From: JAKANT01 sp035502095
GTDB taxonomy: Bacteria; Pseudomonadota; Gammaproteobacteria; Burkholderiales; Burkholderiaceae_F
Assembly: GCA_035502095.1 (NCBI GenBank)
Contig: DATJUX010000019.1
Coordinates: 124,001 to 188,000 of the forward strand
Direction: 5' to 3'
Length of the DNA: 64,000 nt
The translations under genes were made by a program, and so were the position numbers. Shown in pieces: positions 1-8,762 of this stretch. The notes beneath the pieces are model-generated. The model searched no databases, was not told the origin of the DNA, and worked only from the letters and a program-made list of their open reading frames with translations. Position 1 is the stretch's first letter. Every line of letters begins with the position of its first letter.

Positions 1-313
1 GCTGCGCGATTCGGCGCAGCGCTGGGTCGCGCGCGCGATCACCGGCGAAGTCACGCTCGAGCTGCGGCGCGGCAACGACTATTCGATTCTCGACACCGCA
101 TCGCCCAACCTCACGTACAAGCCCGAGCGGCTGACCATGGAGAGAGGCGAATCGAGTTTCTCGCCGCAGGACCGGATCGGTCAGCTGACAATGCGCAACC
201 TCGACATCGCCGACACGCGGGAAAAACTGGTCACCTACTCCAAGGCGGGCCTGCTGTCGCAGGGGGACGACTCTCCCCTGCCGCTGATCCGGATCGAGAA
301 GACGAGCGACTGA
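1..313 (+). CDS. argG: Argininosuccinate synthase, C-terminal fragment
   Basis: Joins citrulline and aspartate using ATP in arginine synthesis. Only the last 103 residues lie in the window; the reading frame starts at base 2 and the start codon is off the left edge. The fragment reads through RAITGEVTLELRRGNDYSI and LTYKPERLTMERGESSF to RIGQLTMRNLDIADTREKL. This matches the C-terminal region of the long (E. coli type, about 447 aa) ArgG subfamily as I know it. The stop lies 3 bp from the convergent murB stop, leaving no room for a separate terminator. Confidence 0.88.
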   Translation, partial: LRDSAQRWVARAITGEVTLELRRGNDYSILDTASPNLTYKPERLTMERGESSFSPQDRIGQLTMRNLDIADTREKLVTYSKAGLLSQGDDSPLPLIRIEKTSD

Positions 314-316
314 ACT

Positions 317-1336
317 TCACACGATCAGGGGTTCCGGCTCGAGCACGACCCCGAAGCGTTCGGCGACCTTGTCCTGGACCTCGCGCGCGAGCGCGAGGAT
401 TTCGGCGCCGGTCGCTCCGCCGCGGTTGACCAGGACCAGGGCCTGTTTCTCGTAGACCCCGGCACGACCGCGGGTCGCGCCTTTCAGCCCCGCCGCATCG
501 ATCAACCAGCCGGCCGCGAGCTTGAAACGTCCCCCCGGCAGCGCGTAACCGACCAGCGATGGAAAACGCGCGATCAGTTCGCCGTGCTTTTCGCGCGAGA
601 CGACGGGGTTCTTGAAGAAGCTTCCGGCGTTGCCCAGCGATGCCGGGTCGGGAAGCTTGCGGCGGCGGATGGTGACGACCGTGTCGAAAATGTCGTGCGG
701 AGTCGGACGGTCGACGCGGCGGTGTTTCAGCTCGTTCGCCACGTCCGCGTAACCGGCGATCGGTTGCCATCGTTTCGGCAGGCTCAATACGACCGCGGTG
801 ATCACGCGGCTGCCGAAATCGCGCTTGAAGATGCTGTCGCGATAGCCGAAGCCGCAGTCGTCGAGCGCAAGCGTCCCGAGGCGACCCGAATCGAAGTCCC
901 AGGCCTGCAGGCTGTGAAAGCGCTCGGCGAGTTCGAGCCCGTAGGCACCGATGTTCTGGATCGGCGCCGCACCAACCTGGCCTGGAATCAGCGCCAGGTT
1001 CTCGAGGCCCGGGCGCCCATCCGCGAGCAGTGCCTCGACCGTTGCGTGCCAGTCTTCGCCGGCGCCAGCCTCGACCAGCCAGGCGTCGGCGGTGTCCCCG
1101 ATGGCGCGCCGTCCGCGCAGGTCGACCTTGACGACCACTCCGTCGAAGTCGCCTGCGAACAGCAGGTTGCTTCCACCGCCAAGGATCAGGCGCTTGTGGC
1201 CGCGCAACACCGGATGCGCGCCGAATTCGGCGAGGTCGTCCGTCGTGCGGACACGCACGAAGAAGCGCGCCTTGGCGTCGACGCCGAACGTATTGAACGG
1301 CCGCAGCGCTGCATTTTCGAGGACTTCGAGAGGCAT
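317..1336 (-). CDS. murB: UDP-N-acetylenolpyruvoylglucosamine reductase MurB
   Basis: FAD- and NADPH-dependent cytoplasmic enzyme that reduces UDP-GlcNAc-enolpyruvate to UDP-MurNAc in peptidoglycan synthesis. The 339 aa product fits type I MurB (E. coli 342). It begins MPLEVLENAALRPFNTFGV. The FAD-binding GGGSNLL is at residues 53-59, the catalytic serine motif GSFFKNP at 238-244 (Ser239), and the C-terminal acid in LEPEP (Glu333) matches E. coli Glu325. The frame is open upstream for another 20 codons, but the ATG at 1336 gives the N-terminus normal for the family. It converges with argG. Confidence 0.95.
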   Translation of the reverse strand: MPLEVLENAALRPFNTFGVDAKARFFVRVRTTDDLAEFGAHPVLRGHKRLILGGGSNLLFAGDFDGVVVKVDLRGRRAIGDTADAWLVEAGAGEDWHATVEALLADGRPGLENLALIPGQVGAAPIQNIGAYGLELAERFHSLQAWDFDSGRLGTLALDDCGFGYRDSIFKRDFGSRVITAVVLSLPKRWQPIAGYADVANELKHRRVDRPTPHDIFDTVVTIRRRKLPDPASLGNAGSFFKNPVVSREKHGELIARFPSLVGYALPGGRFKLAAGWLIDAAGLKGATRGRAGVYEKQALVLVNRGGATGAEILALAREVQDKVAERFGVVLEPEPLIV

Positions 1337-1514
1337 CGAGCCAGTATAAGAACGCCACCGGCGGGACTCGTAGGCACGGCCTCTCGGGCTCCCCACATGT
1401 CACGACATCGCGGTCCGTTTGATGCAACGCAGCGCCCGCGCAGCGGGCGACTAGCGGCGGGGCTCGTCCCACCGCTGGTGGGTTGAATTTCTGGGCTTTT
1501 TTGCATGATAGCGT

Positions 1515-1520
1515 TAATAT
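1515..1520 (+). promoter_or_regulatory. Possible -10 element before the small unknown gene
   Basis: TAATAT (five of six matches to TATAAT) sits in an unusually AT-rich stretch between murB and the gene at 1540. The hexamer 17 bp upstream is a poor -35 match (tgggct), so this is a weak prediction. It would place transcription start about 12-15 bases before the ATG, leaving a short leader. Confidence 0.3.
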
Positions 1521-1539
1521 GGGATGGTAGGCTAAAAAG

Positions 1540-1932
1540 ATGAAGCCCCGTCTCCGTTCATACGATCCATTCGCGGAGCTGCATCCGGGCGTGCCTCGGC
1601 CGGCCGCCAACGATGCTGTAACGCCGCAGGCTCCTCTCACAACCGGCAACGGCCGGTCGGTTCTCGAGTCGCGTTATCCCGGCATGGTGCAGGCGATCTG
1701 CCTGATGTGGGGCTACGCGGAGTTGAACGCCTACTTCGATCGCCTCTGGCTCGCCGACGGATCGCAGACACCGATCGTTCCCGAGGCGATGTCCGAGTTA
1801 ATGCTGCTCGCTCAGATCCATCAGGCGATCGTGCCACAGCGGCCTGGCCGGTCGTTGGCCACCATCTACGGAACCGACTACACGCGCGGCAGCCGCCGCG
1901 ACGTGTGGGAGGACCTACCGAGGCGTCGCTGA
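1540..1932 (+). CDS. Hypothetical protein, 130 aa
   Basis: I do not recognise a named family. The N-terminal third (about residues 1-45) is rich in Pro, Ala and Arg and probably disordered. Residues 50-100 look folded and helical, with an aromatic cluster (MWGYAELNAYFDRLWLADG) followed by a hydrophobic MSELMLLAQIHQAIV segment. No signal peptide or transmembrane segment is evident. It stands alone on the plus strand between murB and a convergent amidotransferase gene whose stop is 10 bp away. An AT-rich upstream region with a TAATAT hexamer supports independent transcription. Codon usage resembles its neighbours. A small DNA-binding or metabolic accessory role is possible but nothing shows it. 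Confidence 0.6.
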   Translation: MKPRLRSYDPFAELHPGVPRPAANDAVTPQAPLTTGNGRSVLESRYPGMVQAICLMWGYAELNAYFDRLWLADGSQTPIVPEAMSELMLLAQIHQAIVPQRPGRSLATIYGTDYTRGSRRDVWEDLPRRR

Positions 1933-1942
1933 AGCGACCGCC

Positions 1943-2683
1943 TCAGCGCACCAACCCGTCGCTCCAGCGTGCGTAGAGGCGCGCGGCGACCCGATTCATC
2001 ACGGAGCACCGCTCCTCGACGCGCTCGAGCATCTGCTCCGCATCCTGTACGCCCGGGCCGCCGTTGACGCGGCGCTCAATCTCGACCTCCTCCAGCCAGG
2101 TCGGATCGTCGGTCCAGGCGCGGATCAGATCCGGCGTCATCTCGCAATGGAACTGCATGCCCAGGTGCGCGTACCCGGCACGCTCGATGACGTACGCCTG
2201 GCGCGCGCAGAGCGAACTGGCGAGGAAATTGTTCGCCTGCGGCGGCAGCGCAAACGTATCGCCGTGCCACTGGAACATCTCGATCGAACGCAACGCCTCG
2301 TCGCCGAACCAACGCGCCGCGACCGCCGCATCGGTGACGTGCACTTCGCCCCAACCGATCTCCTTCACCGAATGCCGCGTCACGGGTGCCCCGAACGCCT
2401 TCGCGAGCAGCTGTCCACCCAGGCAATGGCCGATGACCGGAACGCCCGCGGCGTCGGCCGCGCGCACGAGGCGGATCTCGTCTTCGAGCCAGGGCAAAGG
2501 GTCGTTGGCACTCATCGGTCCGCCCATCAGGCAGACGCCGGAGAAGGCGCGTGGGTCAGCCGGGACCGCCTCACCGCGATAGGGCTCGAACTTCCGCGAC
2601 CGAATGGCACACCTGTCGAGCCAGGTCTCGAAAAAACCCGGTTCGACGTCGACCGCGTGCTGCAGGATGGCGACCGGGCGCAC
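1943..2683 (-). CDS. Class I glutamine amidotransferase-like protein
   Basis: Resembles the free-standing GuaA-type glutaminase domain that hydrolyses glutamine to supply ammonia, or acts as a gamma-glutamyl hydrolase. The nucleophile motif GHCLGGQLL places Cys87, and MQFHCEMTP supplies His179 and Glu181, completing the triad. The 246 aa length fits single-domain members. It starts with GTG at 2683, with GGAG about nine bases upstream. It lies 20 bp downstream of the dxs stop on the same strand, so it is probably the last gene of the xseB-ispA-dxs transcript. The acceptor substrate cannot be inferred, and nothing links it specifically to GMP synthesis. Confidence 0.82.
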   Translation of the reverse strand: MRPVAILQHAVDVEPGFFETWLDRCAIRSRKFEPYRGEAVPADPRAFSGVCLMGGPMSANDPLPWLEDEIRLVRAADAAGVPVIGHCLGGQLLAKAFGAPVTRHSVKEIGWGEVHVTDAAVAARWFGDEALRSIEMFQWHGDTFALPPQANNFLASSLCARQAYVIERAGYAHLGMQFHCEMTPDLIRAWTDDPTWLEEVEIERRVNGGPGVQDAEQMLERVEERCSVMNRVAARLYARWSDGLVR

Positions 2684-2703
2684 TTGCGCGCGCTCCGCTG
2701 GGT

Positions 2704-4602
2704 TCAGGCGACGTGGCGGGCGCGCCGCGGTGCCTGGAGCAGGCTGCCGAAGCGCGCGCGGATCGATTCCTCGATGCCCGCCGGGTCGAGTCCGACACTG
2801 GCCAGAAGGAGCGCCGGATCGCCGTGATCGATGAACTCGTCCGGCAGGCCCAGGCGCAACAACGGCCGCTCGATGCGCAATTCTCCAAGCGCCTCAGCGC
2901 AGGCCGATCCTGCGCCTCCCATGACGACGTTTTCTTCGACCGTCACCAGCGCGTCGTGGGACTCCGCCAGGCGACGCAGCAGATCGCGGTCGAGGGGCTT
3001 GACGAAGCGCATGTTGGCAACCGTGGCATCGATGGTCGCGGCGGCCGCTAGCGCCGGATGCAGCATCGTCCCGAATGCGAGGATCGCGATGCGTTGTCCC
3101 GCGGGCGCCGCCGATTCGCGCCGCACCTCGCCGCGGCCGATCGGCAAGGCCTTCAGTTCGGGGTCGATCGCCACGCCCGTGCCGGTGCCGCGCGGGTAGC
3201 GGACCGCCGCCGGCGCGTTCGAACGAAACGCAGTCGTCAGCATCTGGCGGCATTCGTTCTCGTCCGCCGGTGCCATTACGATCATGTTGGGGATGCACCG
3301 CAGGTACGAAAGATCGAACGCGCCGTGGTGGGTCGCGCCGTCGGCGCCGACCAGTCCACCACGGTCGAGCGCGAACGTGACCGGAAGGTTCTGTATCGCG
3401 ACGTCGTGAATCACCTGGTCGTAGCCGCGCTGCAGGAAGGTTGAATAGATGGCGAGCACCGGCCGCATGCCATCGCACGCCAGCCCGGCGGCGAACGTCA
3501 CGGAGTGCTGTTCCGCGATGCCGACGTCGAAGTACCGGTGCGGAAACTCGCGCTCGAAACGCACCAGGCCCGATCCCTCGCGCATCGCCGGCGTGATGCC
3601 GACCAGTCGCGCATCGTCACGCGCCATGTCGCATAGCCAGTCGCCGAAGACCTGTGTGTACGTGGGCTTGCCCGCCGCCGCTTTTTTGATGCCCTCTTTC
3701 GGGTCGAACCTGCCCGGACCGTGATAGAGGATCGGGTCCGCCTCGGCAAGCTTGTAGCCCTGGCCCTTCTTCGTCACCACGTGGAGGAACTGCGGCCCGC
3801 CAAGTTCGCGCAGGTTCTGCAGCGTCGGGATCAGCGAATCGAGATCGTGGCCGTCGATCGGGCCGATGTAGTTGAAGCCGAATTCCTCGAACAACGTACC
3901 CGGCACAACCATGCCCTTGGCATGCTCCTCGAACTTGCGGGCGAGTTCGAACAGCGGCGGTACCGGGCGCAGCATCTGCTTGCCGACGTTCTTTGCGGCC
4001 GCGTAGAACTTGCCGCTCATCAGCCGCGCCAGATACCGGTTCAGGCCGCCCACGGGGGGTGAGATCGACATGTCGTTGTCGTTCAGGATCACCAGCAGGC
4101 GGATGTTCTCGATCACGCCGGCGTTGTTGAGCGCCTCGAACGCCTGCCCGGCGCTCATCGCGCCGTCACCGATGACGGCGATGACGTGGCGCGGTTCGCC
4201 CATGTTGCGCGCGGCGACGGCCATGCCGAGCGCCGCCGAAATCGACGTCGAAGAATGTGCCGTGCCGAACGTGTCGTATTCGGACTCCGAGCGCCGCGGG
4301 AAGCCCGAGATGCCGCCGAACTGGCGCAGCGTCGGCATCGCTTCGCGGCGGCCCGTGAGGATCTTGTGCGCGTACGTCTGGTGGCCGACGTCCCACACGA
4401 GGCGATCGAACGGCGTGTTGAAAACGTAGTGCAGAGCGATCGTCAATTCGACCGTGCCGAGATTCGAGGAGAGGTGCCCGCCGGTCTTCGACACCGATTC
4501 GAGCACGAAGCCGCGCAGTTCCTCCGCCAGAGGCTGCAACTGTGTGCGGTCGAGCTTACGCAGCTCGGCCGGCGAATTGATGTTGGTCAGCAGTTCGGAC
4601 AT
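2704..4602 (-). CDS. dxs: 1-deoxy-D-xylulose-5-phosphate synthase
   Basis: Thiamine-diphosphate enzyme that condenses pyruvate and glyceraldehyde-3-phosphate, the first step of the MEP isoprenoid pathway. The 632 aa product starts MSELLTNINSPAELRKL and has the family hallmarks: DVGHQTYAHKILTGR, the ThDP/Mg motif GDGAMSAGQAFEALNNAG followed by NDND, and DGATHHGAFDLSYLR in the transketolase-like half. The start at 4602 is chosen over an open extension of 47 codons because the extension reads as low-complexity Arg/Ala. It is third in the minus-strand run xseB-ispA-dxs, a common proteobacterial arrangement. Confidence 0.97.
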   Translation of the reverse strand: MSELLTNINSPAELRKLDRTQLQPLAEELRGFVLESVSKTGGHLSSNLGTVELTIALHYVFNTPFDRLVWDVGHQTYAHKILTGRREAMPTLRQFGGISGFPRRSESEYDTFGTAHSSTSISAALGMAVAARNMGEPRHVIAVIGDGAMSAGQAFEALNNAGVIENIRLLVILNDNDMSISPPVGGLNRYLARLMSGKFYAAAKNVGKQMLRPVPPLFELARKFEEHAKGMVVPGTLFEEFGFNYIGPIDGHDLDSLIPTLQNLRELGGPQFLHVVTKKGQGYKLAEADPILYHGPGRFDPKEGIKKAAAGKPTYTQVFGDWLCDMARDDARLVGITPAMREGSGLVRFEREFPHRYFDVGIAEQHSVTFAAGLACDGMRPVLAIYSTFLQRGYDQVIHDVAIQNLPVTFALDRGGLVGADGATHHGAFDLSYLRCIPNMIVMAPADENECRQMLTTAFRSNAPAAVRYPRGTGTGVAIDPELKALPIGRGEVRRESAAPAGQRIAILAFGTMLHPALAAAATIDATVANMRFVKPLDRDLLRRLAESHDALVTVEENVVMGGAGSACAEALGELRIERPLLRLGLPDEFIDHGDPALLLASVGLDPAGIEESIRARFGSLLQAPRRARHVA

Positions 4603-4628
4603 GGATCGATTTCGTGGCGCGCTGTCGC

Positions 4629-5567
4629 TCAGTGCGAGCGCAGGACGATGAAGTCGGCCAATTGTCGCAGACGCAGGGTCCGCACGGGGTTGACGACCCC
4701 TTCTATCTCGTCGAGCGCGGCGAGCGCGTCGCGGCGCAGCCACTCCGCACGCTCGCGCGCCGGGCTGAGCCCCAGCACGGAGACGTAGGTTGGCTTGTTC
4801 CTCTGCGCATCCTTGCCGGCCGTCTTGCCCAACACCTCGGATGTGCCCTCGACGTCCAGCACGTCGTCGACGATCTGGAACGCGAGGCCGATTGCGCGCC
4901 CGTAACGATCGAGCGCCGGCAGCGTCGGTGCGTTAATCCCTGCGGCAAGCGCGCCCATTCGCACGGCGGCCAGCAGGAGCGCGCCGGTCTTCTTGCGGTG
5001 CATGGCCTCGAGTTCATCCAGGTCGAGCGAGCGGCCGATCGAATCGAGGTCGATCGCCTGGCCACCGCACATTCCATCCGTGCCGATCGCGCGTGCGAGC
5101 TCGCCCATCAGTGCCGCGCGCACCTCGCCCGGCGCCGGCGCGTCCGCCAGCACGCGAAAGGCCTCGGCCTGCAGCGCATCGCCCGCGAGCATCGCCGTCG
5201 CCTCGTCGAACGCGACATGCACCGTGGGGCGCCCCCGGCGCAACACGTCGTCATCCATGCAAGGCAGGTCGTCGTGAATGAGCGAATACACGTGCACGAA
5301 CTCGACCGCCAGCGCAACGCTGTCGAGCACTGCCGTCGGCCCGCCCGGCCGCGCACACTCCCCCGCGCTGTAGACGAGCAACGGCCGCACGCGCTTGCCG
5401 CCTCCGAGCGCCGCGTAGCGAATCGCCTGATGCAGCCGTCGCGGGGCGCGGTCGGCCGCCGGAAGCGCAGCCTCGGCGCACCGCTCGAAGCGTGCGAGTT
5501 CCCGCGCCAGCCAGCGCGCAAATGGTGCCTGCGCCAGCAGGGCGGCATCCACGGGCGACGCGGTCAC
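4629..5567 (-). CDS. ispA: Farnesyl diphosphate synthase (short-chain polyprenyl synthase)
   Basis: Sequentially condenses IPP with DMAPP and GPP to farnesyl diphosphate, feeding undecaprenyl and ubiquinone synthesis. The first aspartate-rich motif, DDLPCMDDD, begins at residue 99; the second, DDVLD, is at 234-238; GGGKRVRP is at 55-62. The 312 aa length suits IspA. GTG start at 5567, 4 bp after the xseB stop, suggests translational coupling. Product chain length is inferred from operon context (xseB and dxs) and family, so a geranyl or geranylgeranyl specificity is not excluded. Confidence 0.93.
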   Translation of the reverse strand: MTASPVDAALLAQAPFARWLARELARFERCAEAALPAADRAPRRLHQAIRYAALGGGKRVRPLLVYSAGECARPGGPTAVLDSVALAVEFVHVYSLIHDDLPCMDDDVLRRGRPTVHVAFDEATAMLAGDALQAEAFRVLADAPAPGEVRAALMGELARAIGTDGMCGGQAIDLDSIGRSLDLDELEAMHRKKTGALLLAAVRMGALAAGINAPTLPALDRYGRAIGLAFQIVDDVLDVEGTSEVLGKTAGKDAQRNKPTYVSVLGLSPARERAEWLRRDALAALDEIEGVVNPVRTLRLRQLADFIVLRSH

Positions 5568-5571
5568 CGCC

Positions 5572-5841
5572 CTAGCCTCCCTGCGAGCCGCGCACCTGGC
5601 CCGGATCGAGCGGCTTCAGCAAGTCGCCATCGAGCACCTTGATCTGCTCCTCGGCCGCGGCAAGGCGCGCCTGGCAGTACTTGGCCAATTCGGCGCCTCG
5701 CTGGTAGGCAGCGATCGAGTCGTCCAGCCCAAGCTGACCCGATTCCATGCGCCGCACCAGCGCATCGAGTTCATCGAGCGCCTGCTCGAAGGTCAATTCG
5801 GTGACCGGCGGCTGTGTGGCGGCGCTTTTCGCCATGCGCAT
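5572..5841 (-). CDS. xseB: Exodeoxyribonuclease VII small subunit
   Basis: Small subunit of the exonuclease that degrades single-stranded DNA into oligonucleotides together with XseA, which is not in this window. The 89 aa protein contains the typical helical repeat TFEQALDELDALVRRMESG, then LGLDDSIAAYQRGAEL and the C-terminal LAAAEEQIKVLDGD. An alternative ATG two codons in (5835) would give MAKSAATQ; I cannot decide between them. It is the first gene of the xseB-ispA-dxs run and lies back to back with the EamA gene. Confidence 0.93.
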   Translation of the reverse strand: MRMAKSAATQPPVTELTFEQALDELDALVRRMESGQLGLDDSIAAYQRGAELAKYCQARLAAAEEQIKVLDGDLLKPLDPGQVRGSQGG

Positions 5842-5951
5842 GGCTCCTTTGTGCAGGCCGCGATTCTAGAGCCGTTGTGTCGGGCGCTCGCGCTGCGGGG
5901 GCGGCGCGCAACACCGGATTCCGCGCCGCCGCGCCGCTACACTGCCCCGCC

Positions 5952-6848
5952 ATGCAATCGCTCTGGATGCTCGTCTCGGCACTCCTTTTCGCGTTGATGG
6001 CGGCGTGCGTCAAGCTCGCAGCAACGCAATACGGGACGGCGGAGATCGTGCTCTTCCGCTCGCTGGTCGGCGTCGTGGGCCTGTTCGCGTACGCGCGGGT
6101 CGCGGGCCAGCCTCTGTCGACCGGCGTCGCCGCCATGCACCTGCGGCGGAGTGCGCTGGGCGTCCTGGCGCTGGCACTTTGGTTCTACGCGATCGGCGCG
6201 TTGCCGCTGGGCACCGCGATGACGCTCAACTTTTCGTCGCCGCTGTTTTCGACCGCGTTCGTCATCGCGGCCGCGTTTGCAGGCGGGCGGCGCGTGCCCT
6301 GGATCCTGGCCGCCTGCATCGGCGCCGGATTCCTGGGCGTGGTGCTGATCCTGCGTCCTTCGTTCGGTACGGGCCAGGAAGTGCCGGCGCTGGTTGGATT
6401 GCTGTCGGGCTTCCTCTCTGCCGCCGCCTATTGGCACGTGCGCGAGCTCGGGCGAATCGGCGAACCGGAGTGGCGCACCGTCTTCTACTTTTCGCTTTGC
6501 GGGTCCGTGCTGGGCTTGATCGGCTCCGTGCCGAAGGGCCTGACGCGACATCACACGCCGGCTGGGCTTGTGACGCTGGTTGCCGTCGGCGTATGCGCCA
6601 CCCTGGCCCAGCTCGCCATGACGCGCGCCTATGGGCGCGGCCGTACCGTGCTCACCGCCAACCTGCAGTTTTCCGCCATCGTCTTCGCGGCGCTTCTCGG
6701 CATGGCGCTGTTCGGCGACGACATCGGTCACGCGGGCTGGCTCGGCGTCGGCATCATCATTGCAAGCTGTGTGATCGCCACCGCCCTGGTCGCGCGCCGG
6801 CGGGCGGCACCGGTTCTCGAGGCGACCATCGCCACGGCAAACAAATGA
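5952..6848 (+). CDS. EamA-family (DMT superfamily) membrane exporter
   Basis: Predicted inner-membrane metabolite transporter of 298 aa. About ten hydrophobic segments can be read, starting with MQSLWMLVSALLFALMAACV, arranged as two EamA repeats of roughly 140 residues. Short linkers carry the positive charges, as in the drug/metabolite transporter superfamily. The substrate is unknown. The ATG at 5952 begins directly with the first membrane segment, whereas the upstream open frame is a charged Ala/Arg stretch. Its stop overlaps the ATG of the following sulfurtransferase (ATGA), so the two are co-translated, hinting at a sulfur- or thiol-related substrate, but that is inference. Confidence 0.85.
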   Translation: MQSLWMLVSALLFALMAACVKLAATQYGTAEIVLFRSLVGVVGLFAYARVAGQPLSTGVAAMHLRRSALGVLALALWFYAIGALPLGTAMTLNFSSPLFSTAFVIAAAFAGGRRVPWILAACIGAGFLGVVLILRPSFGTGQEVPALVGLLSGFLSAAAYWHVRELGRIGEPEWRTVFYFSLCGSVLGLIGSVPKGLTRHHTPAGLVTLVAVGVCATLAQLAMTRAYGRGRTVLTANLQFSAIVFAALLGMALFGDDIGHAGWLGVGIIIASCVIATALVARRRAAPVLEATIATANK

Positions 6849-7696
6849 CCCCTTCCACCCTCGTCAGCGCCGAAGAACTCGCCGCTCATCTGAACGATCC
6901 CGCCTGGCGCATCGTCGATTGCCGCCATGACCTCCGCGATCATGCGTTCGGGCGGCGCGAATACGACGCCGGACATGTCGCCGGCGCATTCTTCGCCGAC
7001 ATCGAGCACGACCTGTCGGGACCAAAAACCGGCACCAATGGACGCCACCCTCTGCCTGCACGCGACAAGCTGGTCGAACTGTTCCGCGGATGGGGCCTCG
7101 GCAACCCGTCGCAGCTCGTCGCCTACGACGGCCAGGGCGGGCAGTTCGCGGTCCGGCTATGGTGGCTCGCACGCTGGCTCGGATTTTCGCGTGTCGCCGT
7201 GCTGGACGGCGGATGGCAGGCATGGCTTGCCATCGGAGCTCCAACCAGCCGCACGGCGCCTGCAGGTCAACAGGGGACGTTTGCGGCCGGCGCGCCGCTG
7301 GTCGAATACGTCGACGCCGCGTTCGTTCTCGATCATCTTGCGGACCCACGCACACTGGTGCTCGACGCACGCGCACCGGAGCGTTACGCGGGCGAGCAGG
7401 AACCGATCGATCCCGTCGCCGGCCACATTCCCGGAGCCATCAACCGGTTCTGGCAGGCGAACCTCGCCGACGGCAAGTTCAAGTCACCGTCTGCGTTGCG
7501 CACCGAGTTCGAGGCATTGCTCGCGGGGCGCAAGCCGTCGGACCTGATTCACCAGTGCGGCTCCGGTGTGACGTCCTGCCATAACCTGCTCGCGATGGAG
7601 ATTGCCGGTCTGCACGGCACGCGGCTATACGCCGGGTCGTGGAGCGAATGGGTCGCGGATCCGACGCGGCCGGTCGCAGTCGGCCGGTCCGCTTGA
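6845..7696 (+). CDS. sseA: Thiosulfate/3-mercaptopyruvate sulfurtransferase
   Basis: Two-rhodanese-domain enzyme (283 aa) that transfers sulfur from 3-mercaptopyruvate or thiosulfate to an acceptor. The N-terminal domain (about 1-130) has WRIVDCRHDLRD and the conserved YDGQGG. The C-terminal domain carries the active loop CGSGVTSC with Cys238 as nucleophile. A CGSGV loop is typical of mercaptopyruvate sulfurtransferases, while classic rhodaneses have CRKGV, so the former activity is favoured. The ATG overlaps the stop of the EamA gene by 4 bp. It converges with the hydrolase gene that follows. Confidence 0.9.
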   Translation: MTPSTLVSAEELAAHLNDPAWRIVDCRHDLRDHAFGRREYDAGHVAGAFFADIEHDLSGPKTGTNGRHPLPARDKLVELFRGWGLGNPSQLVAYDGQGGQFAVRLWWLARWLGFSRVAVLDGGWQAWLAIGAPTSRTAPAGQQGTFAAGAPLVEYVDAAFVLDHLADPRTLVLDARAPERYAGEQEPIDPVAGHIPGAINRFWQANLADGKFKSPSALRTEFEALLAGRKPSDLIHQCGSGVTSCHNLLAMEIAGLHGTRLYAGSWSEWVADPTRPVAVGRSA

Positions 7697-7757
7697 ACGA
7701 GCCCCGGTCGGACGCAAAGGAAAGGAGCCGCCGGCCGGCCGTGCGAATCGCGATGCG

Positions 7758-8645
7758 CTACACCAGGGTGCGGCGGAACCAGGCCAGGCATCGTTTCCAG
7801 CCGTCCTCCGCGGCCTCCTTGCGATAGCTCGGGCGATAGTCGGCATTGAATCCGTGCGGCGTGTCCGGATAGACGACGAACTCGCACCCGTTGTTGCCCG
7901 CCGCCTTGAGCGCGTCGCGCATCTTCTCGACGCTGTCGGTCGGGATTCCCTGGTCGGCTCCGCCGTACAAGCCCAGCACCGGTGCCTTGATCTGCGAGAC
8001 GACCTCGAGCGCCGATTTGTCGCCCGGCGTGAACGCACGCGCCACGACGCCATACCAGGCGACGCCCGCATTCAGCTTCGGGTTGTGCGCGGCATACATC
8101 CAGACGATCCGGCCACCCCAGCAGAAGCCGGTCACGGCGAGCTTGGCGGCAGCACCCCCGTTTTTTGCCGCCCACGCTGCGGTCGAGTCGAGGTCGTCCA
8201 GAACCTGGGCATCGGGCACCTTGGCGACCAGCTCACTCATCAGTTTTCCGATGTCCGTGTACTTCGAGGGATCGCCCTGGCGCGCGTAGAGCTCTGGGGC
8301 GACGGCGAGGAAGCCCGCCTTGGCGAAGCGGCGGCACATGTCTTTGATGTGCTCGTGCACGCCGAACACCTCCTGCACCACGAGCACGGTCGCCAATCCG
8401 CTCCTGCCTGCCGGCATCGCGCGATACGCCGGCATCTCGCCGCCTTTGGCTGGAATCTTCACCTCGCCCGCGGTGAGGCCTTGCGTATCGGTCACGATCA
8501 TTGTCTGGGCGACGATCGGCGTCACCGCCGCCGCAAAGCCGGCCGACAACGCGGTCTTCACGAATCCGCGCCGGTCGACGCGAAGCGGCGGAAGCAAGCT
8601 GTCGATCTCCTCGGCCGCGTCGCGCGGCCCGATCGTTTCATCCAT
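7758..8645 (-). CDS. Dienelactone hydrolase family protein with Tat-like leader
   Basis: Alpha/beta hydrolase of 295 aa. The catalytic triad of the dienelactone hydrolase family is visible: Cys175 in GFCWGG, Asp231 in YGGADQG and His264 in DTPHGF, with the supporting Glu92 in QEVFG. Residues 24-45 (DRRGFVKTALSAGFAAAV) look like a twin-arginine signal, so the protein is probably exported folded to the periplasm. The start at 8645 has a good AGGAG Shine-Dalgarno about eight bases upstream. The natural substrate (a lactone or other ester) cannot be deduced. It is transcribed divergently from tldD. Confidence 0.88.
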   Translation of the reverse strand: MDETIGPRDAAEEIDSLLPPLRVDRRGFVKTALSAGFAAAVTPIVAQTMIVTDTQGLTAGEVKIPAKGGEMPAYRAMPAGRSGLATVLVVQEVFGVHEHIKDMCRRFAKAGFLAVAPELYARQGDPSKYTDIGKLMSELVAKVPDAQVLDDLDSTAAWAAKNGGAAAKLAVTGFCWGGRIVWMYAAHNPKLNAGVAWYGVVARAFTPGDKSALEVVSQIKAPVLGLYGGADQGIPTDSVEKMRDALKAAGNNGCEFVVYPDTPHGFNADYRPSYRKEAAEDGWKRCLAWFRRTLV

Positions 8646-8735
8646 GCGTGTCTCCTCGTCCGTTTGGTGGTTCAATGATCCAGGACGCCCGAATCCATGC
8701 AGCGGCCCTGGTGCGCTGACAGCGTAGGGCGCCAT

Positions 8736-8741
8736 TAGAAT
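8736..8741 (+). promoter_or_regulatory. Possible -10 box for tldD
   Basis: TAGAAT in the divergent gap between the dienelactone hydrolase gene and tldD. A CTGACA hexamer lies upstream, but the spacing of about 14 bp is short. A transcript starting just downstream would immediately run into the hairpin and T-run at 8763-8794. Confidence 0.3.
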
Positions 8742-8762
8742 CCGCTCATCCCATGGACACGT

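Noticed and set aside
7697..7757. Terminator between the sulfurtransferase and dienelactone hydrolase genes
   Set aside because: Only a gccgccggccggccg stretch; no T-run on either strand.
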